Shown piece by piece: positions 45,341-56,427 of a stretch of DNA of 64,000 nt. Position 1 is the first letter of the stretch. Each line of letters starts with the position of its first letter. Source of the stretch: Mycolicibacterium neoaurum VKM Ac-1815D (lineage in GTDB: Bacteria; Actinomycetota; Actinomycetes; Mycobacteriales; Mycobacteriaceae); NCBI RefSeq assembly GCF_000317305.3, contig NC_023036.2, positions 3,224,001-3,288,000 of the forward strand. The letters are read 5' to 3'. The notes beneath the pieces are model-generated. The model saw only the letters and a program-made list of their open reading frames with translations. It did not search any database and was not told the DNA's origin. The translations under genes and the position numbers were made by a program.

Positions 45341-45395
45341 GAGAGTGACGTTTCTGCGCTATCCATGGCCTGGATAGCGCAGAAACGTCACTCTC
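45341..45395. repeat. 25-base-pair perfect hairpin in the fbp-to-45463 gap
   Basis: The arms 45341-45365 and 45371-45395 are exact reverse complements over 25 bases, with a 5-base loop TGGCC. Arms begin GAGAGTGACGTTTCTGC. It sits 18 bases after the terminator at 45287-45323 and 67 bases before the next gene. It has no obvious T tract. It could be an intergenic repeat of mycobacteria or a second, bidirectional terminator. Confidence 0.85.
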
Positions 45396-45462
45396 ACGGC
45401 TATGTGGCGCGGCTCAGGGACGTTGACAGCCGATAGTCAGAATCGCCATCTAGCATCTGCGC

Positions 45463-46125
45463 GTGACCCCTGTTCTGCGCGGCATGCTGCTCGACATCGC
45501 CCCGCCGCTGGTCGCCTACTACGGGTTGCGCGCCGCGGGGGTGTCCGAATACCTGGCCCTGCTCACCGCGACGCTGCTGGCCGGAGCCAAGGTCGGCTAC
45601 GACGCGATCCGCGCGCGCCGGTTGGACCCGTTCGCCGGCTACCTGATGCTCAACTTCGGCCTGAGCCTGGCCGTCGGCCTGGCGACATCGGATGCCCGGA
45701 TGCTGATGGTCGGCGACACCCTGGTCGGCGGCATCGGCGCGCTGATCTTCCTCGGCAGCTGTGTCCTCGGTAAGCCCTTGACCCAGGTTGTCGCCGAACG
45801 GGTGCAACCGGACGACGCGCCGGAGTCGGCGGATACCGGGGCCGCGGCCGTCCGGCGACGCATCCACGTCCTGCTCTCCGCGATGTGGGGTGTCGGGTTG
45901 CTGGTCGGCACGGGGCTGAGCCTGGGCATCATCTATTCGTTCTCGGTCGACGTCGGCAAGGGCCTCAACACGGCGGTGTCGCTCATCGTCATCGGGATTC
46001 TGACGCTGCTGACGATCGTCATCGCCAAACGGGCCCGGGCGCGAGGGCAGCGCATGGACGAGTCGGCGGTGCCGTCGGCCGATCCCCCGGCACCGCCACC
46101 CCGGTGTTCGCCCTCAGCGCAGTGA
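45463..46125 (+). CDS. Polytopic membrane protein with a conserved VC0807-like layout
   Basis: 220 residues from a GTG start, with about six helices in two groups of three separated by a charged loop of about 35 residues (QPDDAPESADTG). The helix pattern resembles VC0807-type septation/membrane proteins of unknown function. A hydrophilic Pro-rich tail closes it. It precedes lon by 66 bases on the same strand but lon has its own regulatory element. Confidence 0.65.
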   Translation: MTPVLRGMLLDIAPPLVAYYGLRAAGVSEYLALLTATLLAGAKVGYDAIRARRLDPFAGYLMLNFGLSLAVGLATSDARMLMVGDTLVGGIGALIFLGSCVLGKPLTQVVAERVQPDDAPESADTGAAAVRRRIHVLLSAMWGVGLLVGTGLSLGIIYSFSVDVGKGLNTAVSLIVIGILTLLTIVIAKRARARGQRMDESAVPSADPPAPPPRCSPSAQ

Positions 46126-46158
46126 CCGTGCGCCGGGAACAACCGCAGACCGCTCCGG

Positions 46159-46179
46159 GTTGAGTGCATCAGAATCAAC
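46159..46179. promoter_or_regulatory. HAIR-like (HspR) element upstream of lon
   Basis: GTTGAGT-N7-AATCAAC matches the HspR-binding HAIR consensus CTTGAGT-N7-ACTCAAG at 11 of 14 arm positions and has the 7-base spacer. It ends 12 bases before the lon start. HspR represses lon in Streptomyces through such sites, so heat control here is likely. Confidence 0.6.
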
Positions 46180-46191
46180 TTTGGAGGATTG

Positions 46192-48522
<2,331 letters not shown>

Positions 48523-48536
48523 TTTCCCGCGAGCAG

Positions 48537-48579
48537 ACGCAAACTCGCGCATTTCCCTGGAAATAGTGCAAGTTTGCGT
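48537..48579. terminator. Imperfect hairpin downstream of lon
   Basis: Arms 48537-48556 and 48559-48579 pair over about 18 of 20 positions (ACGCAAACT / AGTTTGCGT and ATTTCC / GGAAAT) with one bulge and two mismatches. It begins 15 bases after the lon stop. It is likely a terminator or a mycobacterial intergenic repeat. Confidence 0.6.
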
Positions 48580-48630
48580 TCCCCCGCAAGCGGGAGGTGC
48601 CCCCAGCTCGCCATAGAGAGGTGACCACCC

Positions 48631-49647
48631 ATGCCCCGACGCGGTGAACCGCTGCGCAAGCTCGGATTCCTGACCATCGGTCGGTTCGACGCCGCCGATC
48701 CGCGGCCCGGGCTGGAAGAGACCCTGCAAGTCGTCGAGCTCGCCGAACAGCTCGGGTTCGACAGCGTCTGGCTGCGGTGTCGGCATCTACAACCTGGCAT
48801 CTCCTCACCGGTCGCGATCATGGCGGCCGCCACCCAGCGCACCTCCCGCATCGAACTCGGCACCGCGGTGATTCCGCTGGGTCTGGAAAACCCGCTTCGC
48901 CTGGCCGAAGACCTGGCCACCGTCGACCTGCTGTCCGGTGGTCGTATCAATCCCGGTGTCTCGGTCGGTACCCCGATGCTCTACGACCACTACAAGGCGG
49001 CGCTGTACCCGAGCACCCATGACACCGAGGATTTCTCGAAGGAGCGCGTGTTGCGCCTGGTGCGTGCGTTGCGCGGTGACCCGGTCAGCGACTTCTCCGG
49101 CACCCTCGGCATCGAACAATTCACCGACCACGTCCAACCGCACTCCCCTGGACTGGTGGAACGGATCTGGTATGGGGGTGGCCGGGATTCGGCCGTCTGG
49201 GCCGGCCGCCACGGCCTGAACTACCTGACCAGCTCCGTTGTCTCGATCGAGGGAACCGATTCCAGGGACTTCGCCACCATCCAGGCCGAGCACATCGACG
49301 CTTACCGGGCCGTCCACACCGGAAACCCAAGGGTGTCACAAGGTTTGGTGGTCATTCCGACCGACAGCGCCACCGATGAACAGGTGCGCCGCTATCGGAA
49401 CTACGCCGCGAGTCGCTTCGAACGCACCAAGGAACCTCAAGGTCCGCGGGGGATGCTGTTCTCGCCCGATTACGTCGGCCCCTCCAGCGAACTCGCCGAA
49501 CTGCTCTATGAGCACGCCGGATTTCAGCGCGCCGACGAGGTGACCTTCGCACTACCGTTCACCTTTGCGTCGGCCGACTACACCCAGATCATCAGCGACC
49601 TGGCTGCCCACCTGGGACCGGCGCTCGGGTGGACCCCTACCGTATGA
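48631..49647 (+). CDS. LLM-class (luciferase-like) flavin oxidoreductase
   Basis: 338 residues, TIM-barrel LLM family. LGFLTIGRFDAADPRPGLEETLQ opens it; the FDSVWLR, IELGTAVIPLGLENPLRLAEDLATVDLLSGGR and VSVGTPM elements follow. The cofactor (F420 or FMN) is not decidable. AGAGGTGA precedes the start. Its stop overlaps the OsmC gene start by four bases. Confidence 0.75.
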   Translation: MPRRGEPLRKLGFLTIGRFDAADPRPGLEETLQVVELAEQLGFDSVWLRCRHLQPGISSPVAIMAAATQRTSRIELGTAVIPLGLENPLRLAEDLATVDLLSGGRINPGVSVGTPMLYDHYKAALYPSTHDTEDFSKERVLRLVRALRGDPVSDFSGTLGIEQFTDHVQPHSPGLVERIWYGGGRDSAVWAGRHGLNYLTSSVVSIEGTDSRDFATIQAEHIDAYRAVHTGNPRVSQGLVVIPTDSATDEQVRRYRNYAASRFERTKEPQGPRGMLFSPDYVGPSSELAELLYEHAGFQRADEVTFALPFTFASADYTQIISDLAAHLGPALGWTPTV

Positions 49648-50117
49648 GCATGGCCGGCAAGACACACAGCTACGAATTGGACATCACCTGGACCGGGAAC
49701 ACCGGAACCGGCACCAGCGGCTACCGCGCATACGAGCGCGCCCATGACATCAGTGGGGCCGGCAAGCCGACGATCCCCGGCAGCGCGGATCCGTCCTTCC
49801 GCGGTGACCCGCAGCGGTGGAATCCAGAGGAGCTGCTGGTCGCATCGCTGTCCCAATGCCACATGCTGTGGTTTCTCGGGCTATGCGCTCAGGAGGGCAT
49901 CGTCGTCACTGGGTACACCGATCATCCGTCGGGCACAATGACCGAAACCGAGGATGGTGGTGGGCATTTCACCGAGGTGGTGCTGCGGCCGGAGGTCCGG
50001 GTGGATGATCCCCGACACCTGGATGCGTTGTCGGCGATCCATGAGCGGGCCCATCACCTGTGCTTCATCGCGAACTCTGTCAATTTCGACGTCCGCTGTG
50101 AGCCCGGTACTGCTTAG
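49644..50117 (+). CDS. OsmC/Ohr-family peroxide-detoxifying protein
   Basis: 157 residues. The first redox Cys is in SLSQCHMLWFL and the second in HHLCFIANSV, the standard OsmC pair that reduces organic hydroperoxides. The Arg/Glu positions are not assignable by eye. The start overlaps the LLM oxidoreductase stop (ATGA), indicating coupled expression. Confidence 0.8.
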   Translation: MSMAGKTHSYELDITWTGNTGTGTSGYRAYERAHDISGAGKPTIPGSADPSFRGDPQRWNPEELLVASLSQCHMLWFLGLCAQEGIVVTGYTDHPSGTMTETEDGGGHFTEVVLRPEVRVDDPRHLDALSAIHERAHHLCFIANSVNFDVRCEPGTA

Positions 50118-50163
50118 AATCTCGGCATGACAGACCTGACCATCCGGGCGGACCTGGACTGAC

Positions 50164-50487
50164 ATGGCCTACGACCTGCATCTGGCAGAGCGCGTGCGGG
50201 AGCTTGTCGGCGGGGCCGATGAGCGGCGGATGTTCGGTGGGCTGGCCTTCCTGGTGAACGGGCACATGGCCGTCTGCGTATCCGGTCAGGGCGGGCTGAT
50301 GGTGCGGGTGCCCGCCGAAGACACCGGTGCCCTGCTCGGCCGCGAGCATGTCGAGCCGATGGTGATGTCGGGGCGCGAGGTCCGTGGCTGGATCCGGGTG
50401 TCGACCGCCGGTGTTTCCGATACACGCAGGCTGCAATCCTGGGTGGGTCGCGGGATCGCGCACGCGAGGTCGCTGCCCCCGAAGTAG
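50164..50487 (+). CDS. TfoX/Sxy N-terminal-domain protein
   Basis: 107 residues with the TfoX-N hallmark RRMFGGLAFLVNGHMAVCVSG and GREVRGWIRV. The domain alone, without the C-terminal TfoX part, is common in actinobacteria; its role there is not established. It begins one base after a possible 11-codon leader at 50127-50162. Confidence 0.75.
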   Translation: MAYDLHLAERVRELVGGADERRMFGGLAFLVNGHMAVCVSGQGGLMVRVPAEDTGALLGREHVEPMVMSGREVRGWIRVSTAGVSDTRRLQSWVGRGIAHARSLPPK

Positions 50488-50527
50488 CCGACGTTTGTGC
50501 CGGACCGCCCTGGGTACCTCAACACCG

Positions 50528-51181
50528 ATGTCTGATTCGCAGAACAGGGCCGAGCGGCTGATCCAGCAGGCGGGTACGACGTATGCCGAACAAGCCGGCA
50601 TCACGCTCAAGGACACCCCCGCCCCGCTGTTCCAGTTGCTGACGCTGGCGATGCTCGCCAGCAAGCCCATCGGCTCCGATATCGCCACCGCCGCCGCCCG
50701 CGAACTCCACACCGCGGGCCTGCGCACACCGGATTCGGTGTTGGATTCCGACCGACGGACGATGATCGACTGTTTCGGCCGGGCACACTACGCCCGCTAC
50801 GACGAGAGCTCGGCGACCCGGTTGACCGAACTCGCGACCCGGGTCCGCGAGCACTACTGCGGGGACCTCCGCACGCTCGCCGAAAACTCGGGCCACGACG
50901 TGGCGACGACGAAACGCCAACTGCAGGAGTTCAAAGGCATCGGGCCGACGGGCGCGGACATCTTCCTGCGCGAGGTGCAGGTCGTGTGGCCCTGGGTGCG
51001 GCCCTACTTCGACGACCGCGCGATCGAGGCCGCACGCGGGCTGGGTCTGCCCCACGATCCGGATGGCCTGCACCGCCTGGCACCGCGCAGGTCGGCCCGG
51101 CTGGCCGCCGCCCTGGTGCGGGTTTCCCTCGACGACGAATTACGCGCCACCCTCGTAACCGCAACCACGGAGCAGACATGA
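50528..51181 (+). CDS. HhH-GPD superfamily protein (endonuclease III-like)
   Basis: 217 residues, all helical with a helix-hairpin-helix motif FKGIGPTGADIFLREVQ at about 139-155 and an Asp-containing stretch PYFDDRAIEAARGLG where EndoIII-type enzymes have the catalytic Asp. The lyase Lys of EndoIII (GRKTA) is replaced by PTGA, and no iron-sulphur Cys cluster is seen, so activity may be a glycosylase only or lost. Overlaps the start of the ferredoxin reductase (ATGA). Confidence 0.65.
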   Translation: MSDSQNRAERLIQQAGTTYAEQAGITLKDTPAPLFQLLTLAMLASKPIGSDIATAAARELHTAGLRTPDSVLDSDRRTMIDCFGRAHYARYDESSATRLTELATRVREHYCGDLRTLAENSGHDVATTKRQLQEFKGIGPTGADIFLREVQVVWPWVRPYFDDRAIEAARGLGLPHDPDGLHRLAPRRSARLAAALVRVSLDDELRATLVTATTEQT

Positions 51182-52410
51182 CCACACCAAGCTATCTGAT
51201 CATCGGCGGCGGACTGGCCGGCGCAAAGGCCGCCGAAGCGTTGCGCGACAACGACTTCGACGGGAGCATCATCCTTTTCGGTGCCGAATCCGCGCTGCCC
51301 TACGAGCGTCCGCCGCTGTCCAAGGACTACCTGCTCGGCAAGGCTGCACCGCCCGATTTCACCGTGCACGACGCGGATTGGTTTCGAGAACACGATGTGC
51401 AGTTGCGGTTGGGTACCGAGGTCAGCACCATCGACCCGGCCGCACATGCCGTCGGGTTCGACGAAGGCCGGCATGAGCATTACGACAAACTGTTGTTGGC
51501 CACCGGATCACGGCCGCGCCGGTTGGAGATCCCGGGCGCCGATGCCGATGGTGTGTATGTACTGCGCACGGTCGCCGATGCCGATGCCCTGCTGTCGGCG
51601 CTGCAGCACGGACAGCGACTGGCCATCATCGGCGCGGGCTGGATAGGCCTGGAGGTCGCCGCGGCAGCGCGGTCCCGTGATCTTGCCGTCACCGTCGTCG
51701 AGAACGCTGACTTGCCGCTGCTGAAGGCGCTCGGCCCGGAGAACGCCAAGGTGTTCGCCGGCCTGCACACCGGGCACGGCGTCGACTTCCGGTTCGGCGC
51801 GACCGTCGAGGGCATCACCACCACTGCCGGTGGACCGGCCTCCGGAGTGCTCCTGGGCGACGGTTCCACGGTCGCGGCCGACGCCGTGCTGATTGCGGTG
51901 GGCGCGCAACCGAATCTCGAACTGGCCGAACGCGCGGGTCTGGACATCGCCGACGGTGGGCTCGCGGTCGATGCGTCGCTGCGCACAAGCGACGTGGACA
52001 TCTACGCCGTCGGCGATATTGTCGCAGCACAGCATCCGCTGTACGGCACCAGGATTCGCACCGAGCACTGGGCCAATGCCAAGAAACAACCCGCCGTGGC
52101 CGTCGCAGGGATGCTCGGCAAGCCGGGCGTCTATGACGAGCTGCCCTACTTCTACACCGACCAGTACGACCTCGGTATGGAGTACGTTGGTCACGCACCG
52201 GACTACGAGGCTGTGATCTTCCGCGGCGATGTCGACGGTCGCGAGTACACCTCGTTCTGGCTGGACGAGAAGGACCGCGTGCTGGCCGGGATGAACGTCA
52301 ACATCTGGGAGGGCCTGGATGACATCAAGGCCCTCATCCGATCCGGCACGAAGATCGACCGGCAGAGGCTGGCCGATCCGTCGGTGCCACTCGCGGAGTT
52401 GTCCGACTGA
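51178..52410 (+). CDS. Ferredoxin/rubredoxin reductase-type FAD oxidoreductase
   Basis: 410 residues. FAD site YLIIGGGLAGAKAAEALR, NAD(P)H site LAIIGAGWIGLEVAAAAR and the later FAD motif VDIYAVGDIVAAQHP. The C-terminal domain (RTEHWANAKKQ) fits the oxygenase-coupled ferredoxin reductase family, which feed electrons from NADH to P450 or Rieske systems. The electron acceptor is not encoded next door. Confidence 0.82.
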   Translation: MTTPSYLIIGGGLAGAKAAEALRDNDFDGSIILFGAESALPYERPPLSKDYLLGKAAPPDFTVHDADWFREHDVQLRLGTEVSTIDPAAHAVGFDEGRHEHYDKLLLATGSRPRRLEIPGADADGVYVLRTVADADALLSALQHGQRLAIIGAGWIGLEVAAAARSRDLAVTVVENADLPLLKALGPENAKVFAGLHTGHGVDFRFGATVEGITTTAGGPASGVLLGDGSTVAADAVLIAVGAQPNLELAERAGLDIADGGLAVDASLRTSDVDIYAVGDIVAAQHPLYGTRIRTEHWANAKKQPAVAVAGMLGKPGVYDELPYFYTDQYDLGMEYVGHAPDYEAVIFRGDVDGREYTSFWLDEKDRVLAGMNVNIWEGLDDIKALIRSGTKIDRQRLADPSVPLAELSD

Positions 52411-52440
52411 CCGCGCAGAGGCGCGATTAGGGTGGTCGGC

Positions 52441-53430
52441 ATGTCCCCCACCCCCGTCACCGTCGCCGTCACCGGCGCCGCGGGCCAGATCGGCTACGCG
52501 GCGTTGTTCCGGATCGCCGCAGGTGCGATGCTCGGTCATGACACACCGGTTACGCTGCGGCTGCTGGAACTACCCGATGCGGTGCGTGCCGCCGAGGGTG
52601 TGGTGATGGAGCTCGACGACGGTGCGTTCCCACTGCTGGCAGGCACCGAGATCTACGACAACCCGGTGCGGGGATTCGACGGAGTCGACGTCGCGCTGCT
52701 CATCGGCGCCCGGCCACGGACCAAGGGCATGGAACGCGCCGACCTACTCGGCGCCAACGCGCAGATCTTCGCCAACGCCGGTGCGGCGCTCAATGCCGGC
52801 GCGTCCGACGATGTGCGGGTGCTCGTCGTCGGAAACCCCGCGAACACCAACGCCCTGGTGGCATCGGCGCACGCACCCGATATCCCGCGTGACCGATTCA
52901 CCGCGCTGACCCGTCTCGATCACAACCGGGCCGTCGCCGCGATGGCAAGGCATGCGCGGGTGCCGGTCACCGAGATCAGCCGGATGACCATCTGGGGCAA
53001 CCACTCCCCGACGCAGTACCCCGATATCTTCCACGCCGTGGTGGGTGGCCGGTCCGGTGCCGACTATGCCGCCGACACCCATTGGCTTGCCGACGATTTC
53101 ATCCCGACGGTGGCTCGTCGCGGCACCGCGATCATCGAAGCACGCGGCGCCAGCTCGGCGGCCTCGGCCGCCAACGGAGCCATCGACCATATCGACGACT
53201 GGGTCCACGGCACCCCGGCCGACGACTGGACTTCCGTGGCACTGCCGTCGCCGGGCGCCTACGGCGTCGACGAAGGTCTGGTGTCCTCGTTCCCGTGCCG
53301 GTCGGTCGGCGGCCGCTGGGAGATCATCGAGGGACTCGACGTCAACGCGTTCTCCCGCGCCAGGATCGACGCCTCGGTGGCCGAACTACGCGAGGAGCGC
53401 GACGCCGTGGCGGCACTGGGCCTGCTGTAG
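52441..53430 (+). CDS. mdh: Malate dehydrogenase
   Basis: 329 residues. NAD site [16 protein letters not shown], substrate loop [17 protein letters not shown] and active-site [10 protein letters not shown] (Asp/Arg) and [11 protein letters not shown] (His) are intact. It oxidises malate to oxaloacetate in the TCA cycle. The ATG at 52441 follows AGGGTGG and matches family starts. Convergent with the thiolase-like gene, one base apart. Confidence 0.95.
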   Translation: MSPTPVTVAVTGAAGQIGYAALFRIAAGAMLGHDTPVTLRLLELPDAVRAAEGVVMELDDGAFPLLAGTEIYDNPVRGFDGVDVALLIGARPRTKGMERADLLGANAQIFANAGAALNAGASDDVRVLVVGNPANTNALVASAHAPDIPRDRFTALTRLDHNRAVAAMARHARVPVTEISRMTIWGNHSPTQYPDIFHAVVGGRSGADYAADTHWLADDFIPTVARRGTAIIEARGASSAASAANGAIDHIDDWVHGTPADDWTSVALPSPGAYGVDEGLVSSFPCRSVGGRWEIIEGLDVNAFSRARIDASVAELREERDAVAALGLL

Positions 53431-53431
53431 G

Positions 53432-54907
53432 TCAGCCCAGCGTCGCCGTGCCGTCGGCGCGCACGGTGACCTTCGCCCCGGCGATGTCCTCGTCCACGCT
53501 GGCCCGCGCCTCGGAGCGATCGGTGAGCACCGCCAGTGTGCGCGTGTCAGCGGGGGTGCGCACTGCCAGGAACGCCTTCTCCGGTTCGCCCTCACGATCG
53601 AACGGCGTCGTCCACGTCTCCACCGTGCCGACGCCGGACCACTCGACCTCGGCGGCCCGGGTGGGTTCGGCGTCCACCTTCTGCTGCACGTCCTCCCAAC
53701 GGAATTCGTGGCTCGGCGGCTCGGTCCCGTACACCCCGAAGCTGTGCTTGGTGAGATAGCCACCGTTGGCGGTGATCAGGCCCCGACTGCCCGGTTCGGC
53801 GATCAGCCGCTCGGCCATCGTCGCGATCGAATGTGTCACGTAGTTGTTCCACGGTCCGCCGGCGAAGGTCAGCCCGCCGGTCACGGTCAGCGGCCGGCGC
53901 GGGTCATCGAGAGCCAGTCCGAGTTCGTTGGCCGCGACCTGCACCGCCGACGGGAAGCACGAATAGACGTCGACCAACGCGATATCGGCGAGATCGGTCT
54001 GCGCCAGTTCCAGCGCGGTCAGTCCCCCGATCCGAATAGCAGGTGAGCCATGGAACTCGGCGCGGTGGCTGATCTCGTAGGTGTCGTGCGCGTCGGTGCC
54101 GGCGTACGGGAAAACCCAACGCTCGGTGGGTATCTGGAGATAGGTGGCCTTCTCCGCGGACATCAGGATCAGGGCGGCACCCTGATCGACCATATTGTTC
54201 GAGTTCATCAGCTTGGTGTAGGGCGTGCTGATCATCCGGTTCTTCGGTCCCGGGTTGGCAATCTCCTCGGCGGACAGCGGCTCCCGGTTCCAGGCGTGCG
54301 GGTTGGTCGCCGCGACCGCGCTGAAGCGTGACCACAGTTCGCCGATCCGTCGCTGGTGCTCGACTGGTGCGGCGCCGGCGGCGATGCGCAAGGCCTGCTC
54401 GAACATCGGGTACACGAACGACGGCCGGTCCAGATGGATGCGCAGCTCGCCGGGGCCGGCAAGCGCGAACTCCTCATCGGAGCCCGGCGCGAGCGGCACC
54501 GACTCGTCCTGCTTTGTGCCGGTGAGCTTTTCACCGCGGGCCCGCAACCGGGTTCGGCTGCGCCACGTTTCACCGCCGCTGATCAGGACCACATCGTTGC
54601 GCCCCTGCTGGATGTCGAGGCACGCCTGGTTGACCAGCGACTGCGGCACGTTGCCACCGATCGGGGTGTAGCGGGTGGCCGCCGAGGCCGCCCCGATGCG
54701 CTGCGCCAACAGCAGACCGGGATCGCGGTACCGCCAGGACAGCAGGTTGACGATCCGTACCGAGTCGACGGCGGCCAGCACGCGCGGGTCGGCGGCGGCG
54801 CGAGCGGCGGCCTCCATGAGGTCGACGGGCTCGGTCGTCGCGCTCTCCTCGCGCTGGTTGGTCTGGCCGAAACCGACGAGCACCGGGGTCCTGGGATCAA
54901 TGGTCAT
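53432..54907 (-). CDS. Thiolase-like (acetyl-CoA acetyltransferase/lipid-transfer family) protein
   Basis: 491 residues, thiolase superfamily fold. VLVGFGQTN start, LVNQACLDIQQGRNDVVLISGGETW, DVYSCFPSAVQVAANELGL and the GG-x-x-T-x-H motif GGYLTKHSFG are present. I do not see the usual NxxCxSG nucleophile of biosynthetic thiolases, so the catalytic Cys is uncertain. AGAGGA precedes the ATG. It may act in side-chain or ring degradation with the ALDH and CoA-transferase downstream and upstream on the same strand. Confidence 0.75.
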   Translation of the reverse strand: MTIDPRTPVLVGFGQTNQREESATTEPVDLMEAAARAAADPRVLAAVDSVRIVNLLSWRYRDPGLLLAQRIGAASAATRYTPIGGNVPQSLVNQACLDIQQGRNDVVLISGGETWRSRTRLRARGEKLTGTKQDESVPLAPGSDEEFALAGPGELRIHLDRPSFVYPMFEQALRIAAGAAPVEHQRRIGELWSRFSAVAATNPHAWNREPLSAEEIANPGPKNRMISTPYTKLMNSNNMVDQGAALILMSAEKATYLQIPTERWVFPYAGTDAHDTYEISHRAEFHGSPAIRIGGLTALELAQTDLADIALVDVYSCFPSAVQVAANELGLALDDPRRPLTVTGGLTFAGGPWNNYVTHSIATMAERLIAEPGSRGLITANGGYLTKHSFGVYGTEPPSHEFRWEDVQQKVDAEPTRAAEVEWSGVGTVETWTTPFDREGEPEKAFLAVRTPADTRTLAVLTDRSEARASVDEDIAGAKVTVRADGTATLG

Positions 54908-55002
54908 GCGTGCATTCCTCTCCACGAGCGTGCGGAAATTTCAGTGTCAGAGCTGCGTGTCGGGGTACAGACACGCGCGCTCGTCGGGTTCCGGGTTGGG
55001 GA

Positions 55003-56427
55003 TCAGGCGGGGCCGACGCGGTAGATCGACTTGAGCACCTGATAGGCGGCCAGCCCCTCGGGTCCGAGCTCGCGACCCAGGCCGCTGGCCTTGACGCCCC
55101 CGAAGGGTGCGTTCACATCGAGCTGATACTCGTTGACGCCGATGGTGCCGGTGTGGACGGCGCGCGCGATCTCGGTGGCGCGTTCGACATCCTGGGACCA
55201 CACCGTGCCGCCGAGGCCGAACTCGCTGTCGTTGGCGATATCGATAGCCTCCTGGTCCGAGCCGTACGGGATCACCGTGAGCACCGGGCCGAAGATCTCC
55301 TCCTGGGCGATGCGCGCCGAGTTGTCGACGTCGGCGAACACCGTCGGCGCCACGAACCAGCCCTGCGGTTGATCGGCCGGAACCGCGCCGCCGGCAACCA
55401 GTTTGGCCTCAGACCGGCCCACCTCGATGTACTCCAGTACGCGCTGCTGCTGACGCTTGCTGACCAGCGGCCCGATATCGGTGGACTTCTGCAGCGGGTC
55501 ACCGACCACCAGTCCGTCGGCCAGGGCGGCGACGGCGTCGACCACCTCGTCGTAACGCGAGCGTGGGGCCAGGATCCGCGAACTCAGGTGACAGGTCTGA
55601 CCGTTGTTCACGAACGAGGCCGAACGCAGACCTTTGACGGTGGCTTCCAGGTTGGCGTCGTCGAGGATGATCGCAGCCGATTTGCCGCCCAGTTCGAGCG
55701 TGACCGGACGCAGCAGTCGGCCGCACGTCTCGGCGATGGCCCGCCCGGCGGCGGTCGAACCGGTGAAGGCGACCTTGTCCACCCCGGGGTGTGACACCAG
55801 ATGCGCCCCGGCCTGCGGCCCACCGGCCAGCACGTTGAGCACCCCTGCAGGCAACCCGGCCGCTCGGGCCGCCTCGGCGAACACCAATGCGTCCAGGGCG
55901 GTTTCGGGAGCGGCCTTGAGCACCATGGTGCAGCCGGCGGCCAGCGCCGGCGCGATCTTCATGGCGGCGAGGGCCTGCGGATAGTTCCACGGTGTGATCG
56001 CGGCGACCACCCCGACCGGCTCGCGGCGCACGATGGTGTGTCCGATGGCTGCGGGCCTGGTCTCCTCGTCGGCACCGCGGTCGACGAGGTCGGCGTAGTA
56101 GCGCAGCAGCAGCGCGGGGTAGAGGCCATTGGCACCCTTGGACAACCGGATGGGCATCCCGTTCTCGCGCGAACACAGCGTGTGGGTGTCGGGTCCGCGC
56201 TGTTGCAGGGCGTCGGCAAAGCGCCGCAGGATCGCCGCGCGTTCGGTGGCCGGTGTCCGTTGCCATCCGATCAGCGCGGACCGCGCCGCCGCCACCGCGG
56301 CGTCGACCTCGGATTCGGTTGCCGCCGAACCCAGTCCGAGCTGTTGCTCGGTGGCCGCCTCGATCACCGGGGTCGACTTCGATGCCGAACGGAACTCGCC
56401 GTCGATGAAGATAGATGCGGTGCTCAT
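55003..56427 (-). CDS. NAD(P)-dependent aldehyde dehydrogenase
   Basis: 474 residues. AAITPWNYPQALAAMKIAPALAAGCTMVLK (cofactor), FTGSTAAGR, catalytic Glu in LELGGKSA and nucleophile Cys in NNGQTCHLSSR are all intact. It oxidises an aldehyde to a carboxylate. The start overlaps the stop of the CoA-transferase gene (ATGA), so the product acid may be the CoA-transferase substrate. Specific aldehyde unknown. Confidence 0.87.
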   Translation of the reverse strand: MSTASIFIDGEFRSASKSTPVIEAATEQQLGLGSAATESEVDAAVAAARSALIGWQRTPATERAAILRRFADALQQRGPDTHTLCSRENGMPIRLSKGANGLYPALLLRYYADLVDRGADEETRPAAIGHTIVRREPVGVVAAITPWNYPQALAAMKIAPALAAGCTMVLKAAPETALDALVFAEAARAAGLPAGVLNVLAGGPQAGAHLVSHPGVDKVAFTGSTAAGRAIAETCGRLLRPVTLELGGKSAAIILDDANLEATVKGLRSASFVNNGQTCHLSSRILAPRSRYDEVVDAVAALADGLVVGDPLQKSTDIGPLVSKRQQQRVLEYIEVGRSEAKLVAGGAVPADQPQGWFVAPTVFADVDNSARIAQEEIFGPVLTVIPYGSDQEAIDIANDSEFGLGGTVWSQDVERATEIARAVHTGTIGVNEYQLDVNAPFGGVKASGLGRELGPEGLAAYQVLKSIYRVGPA

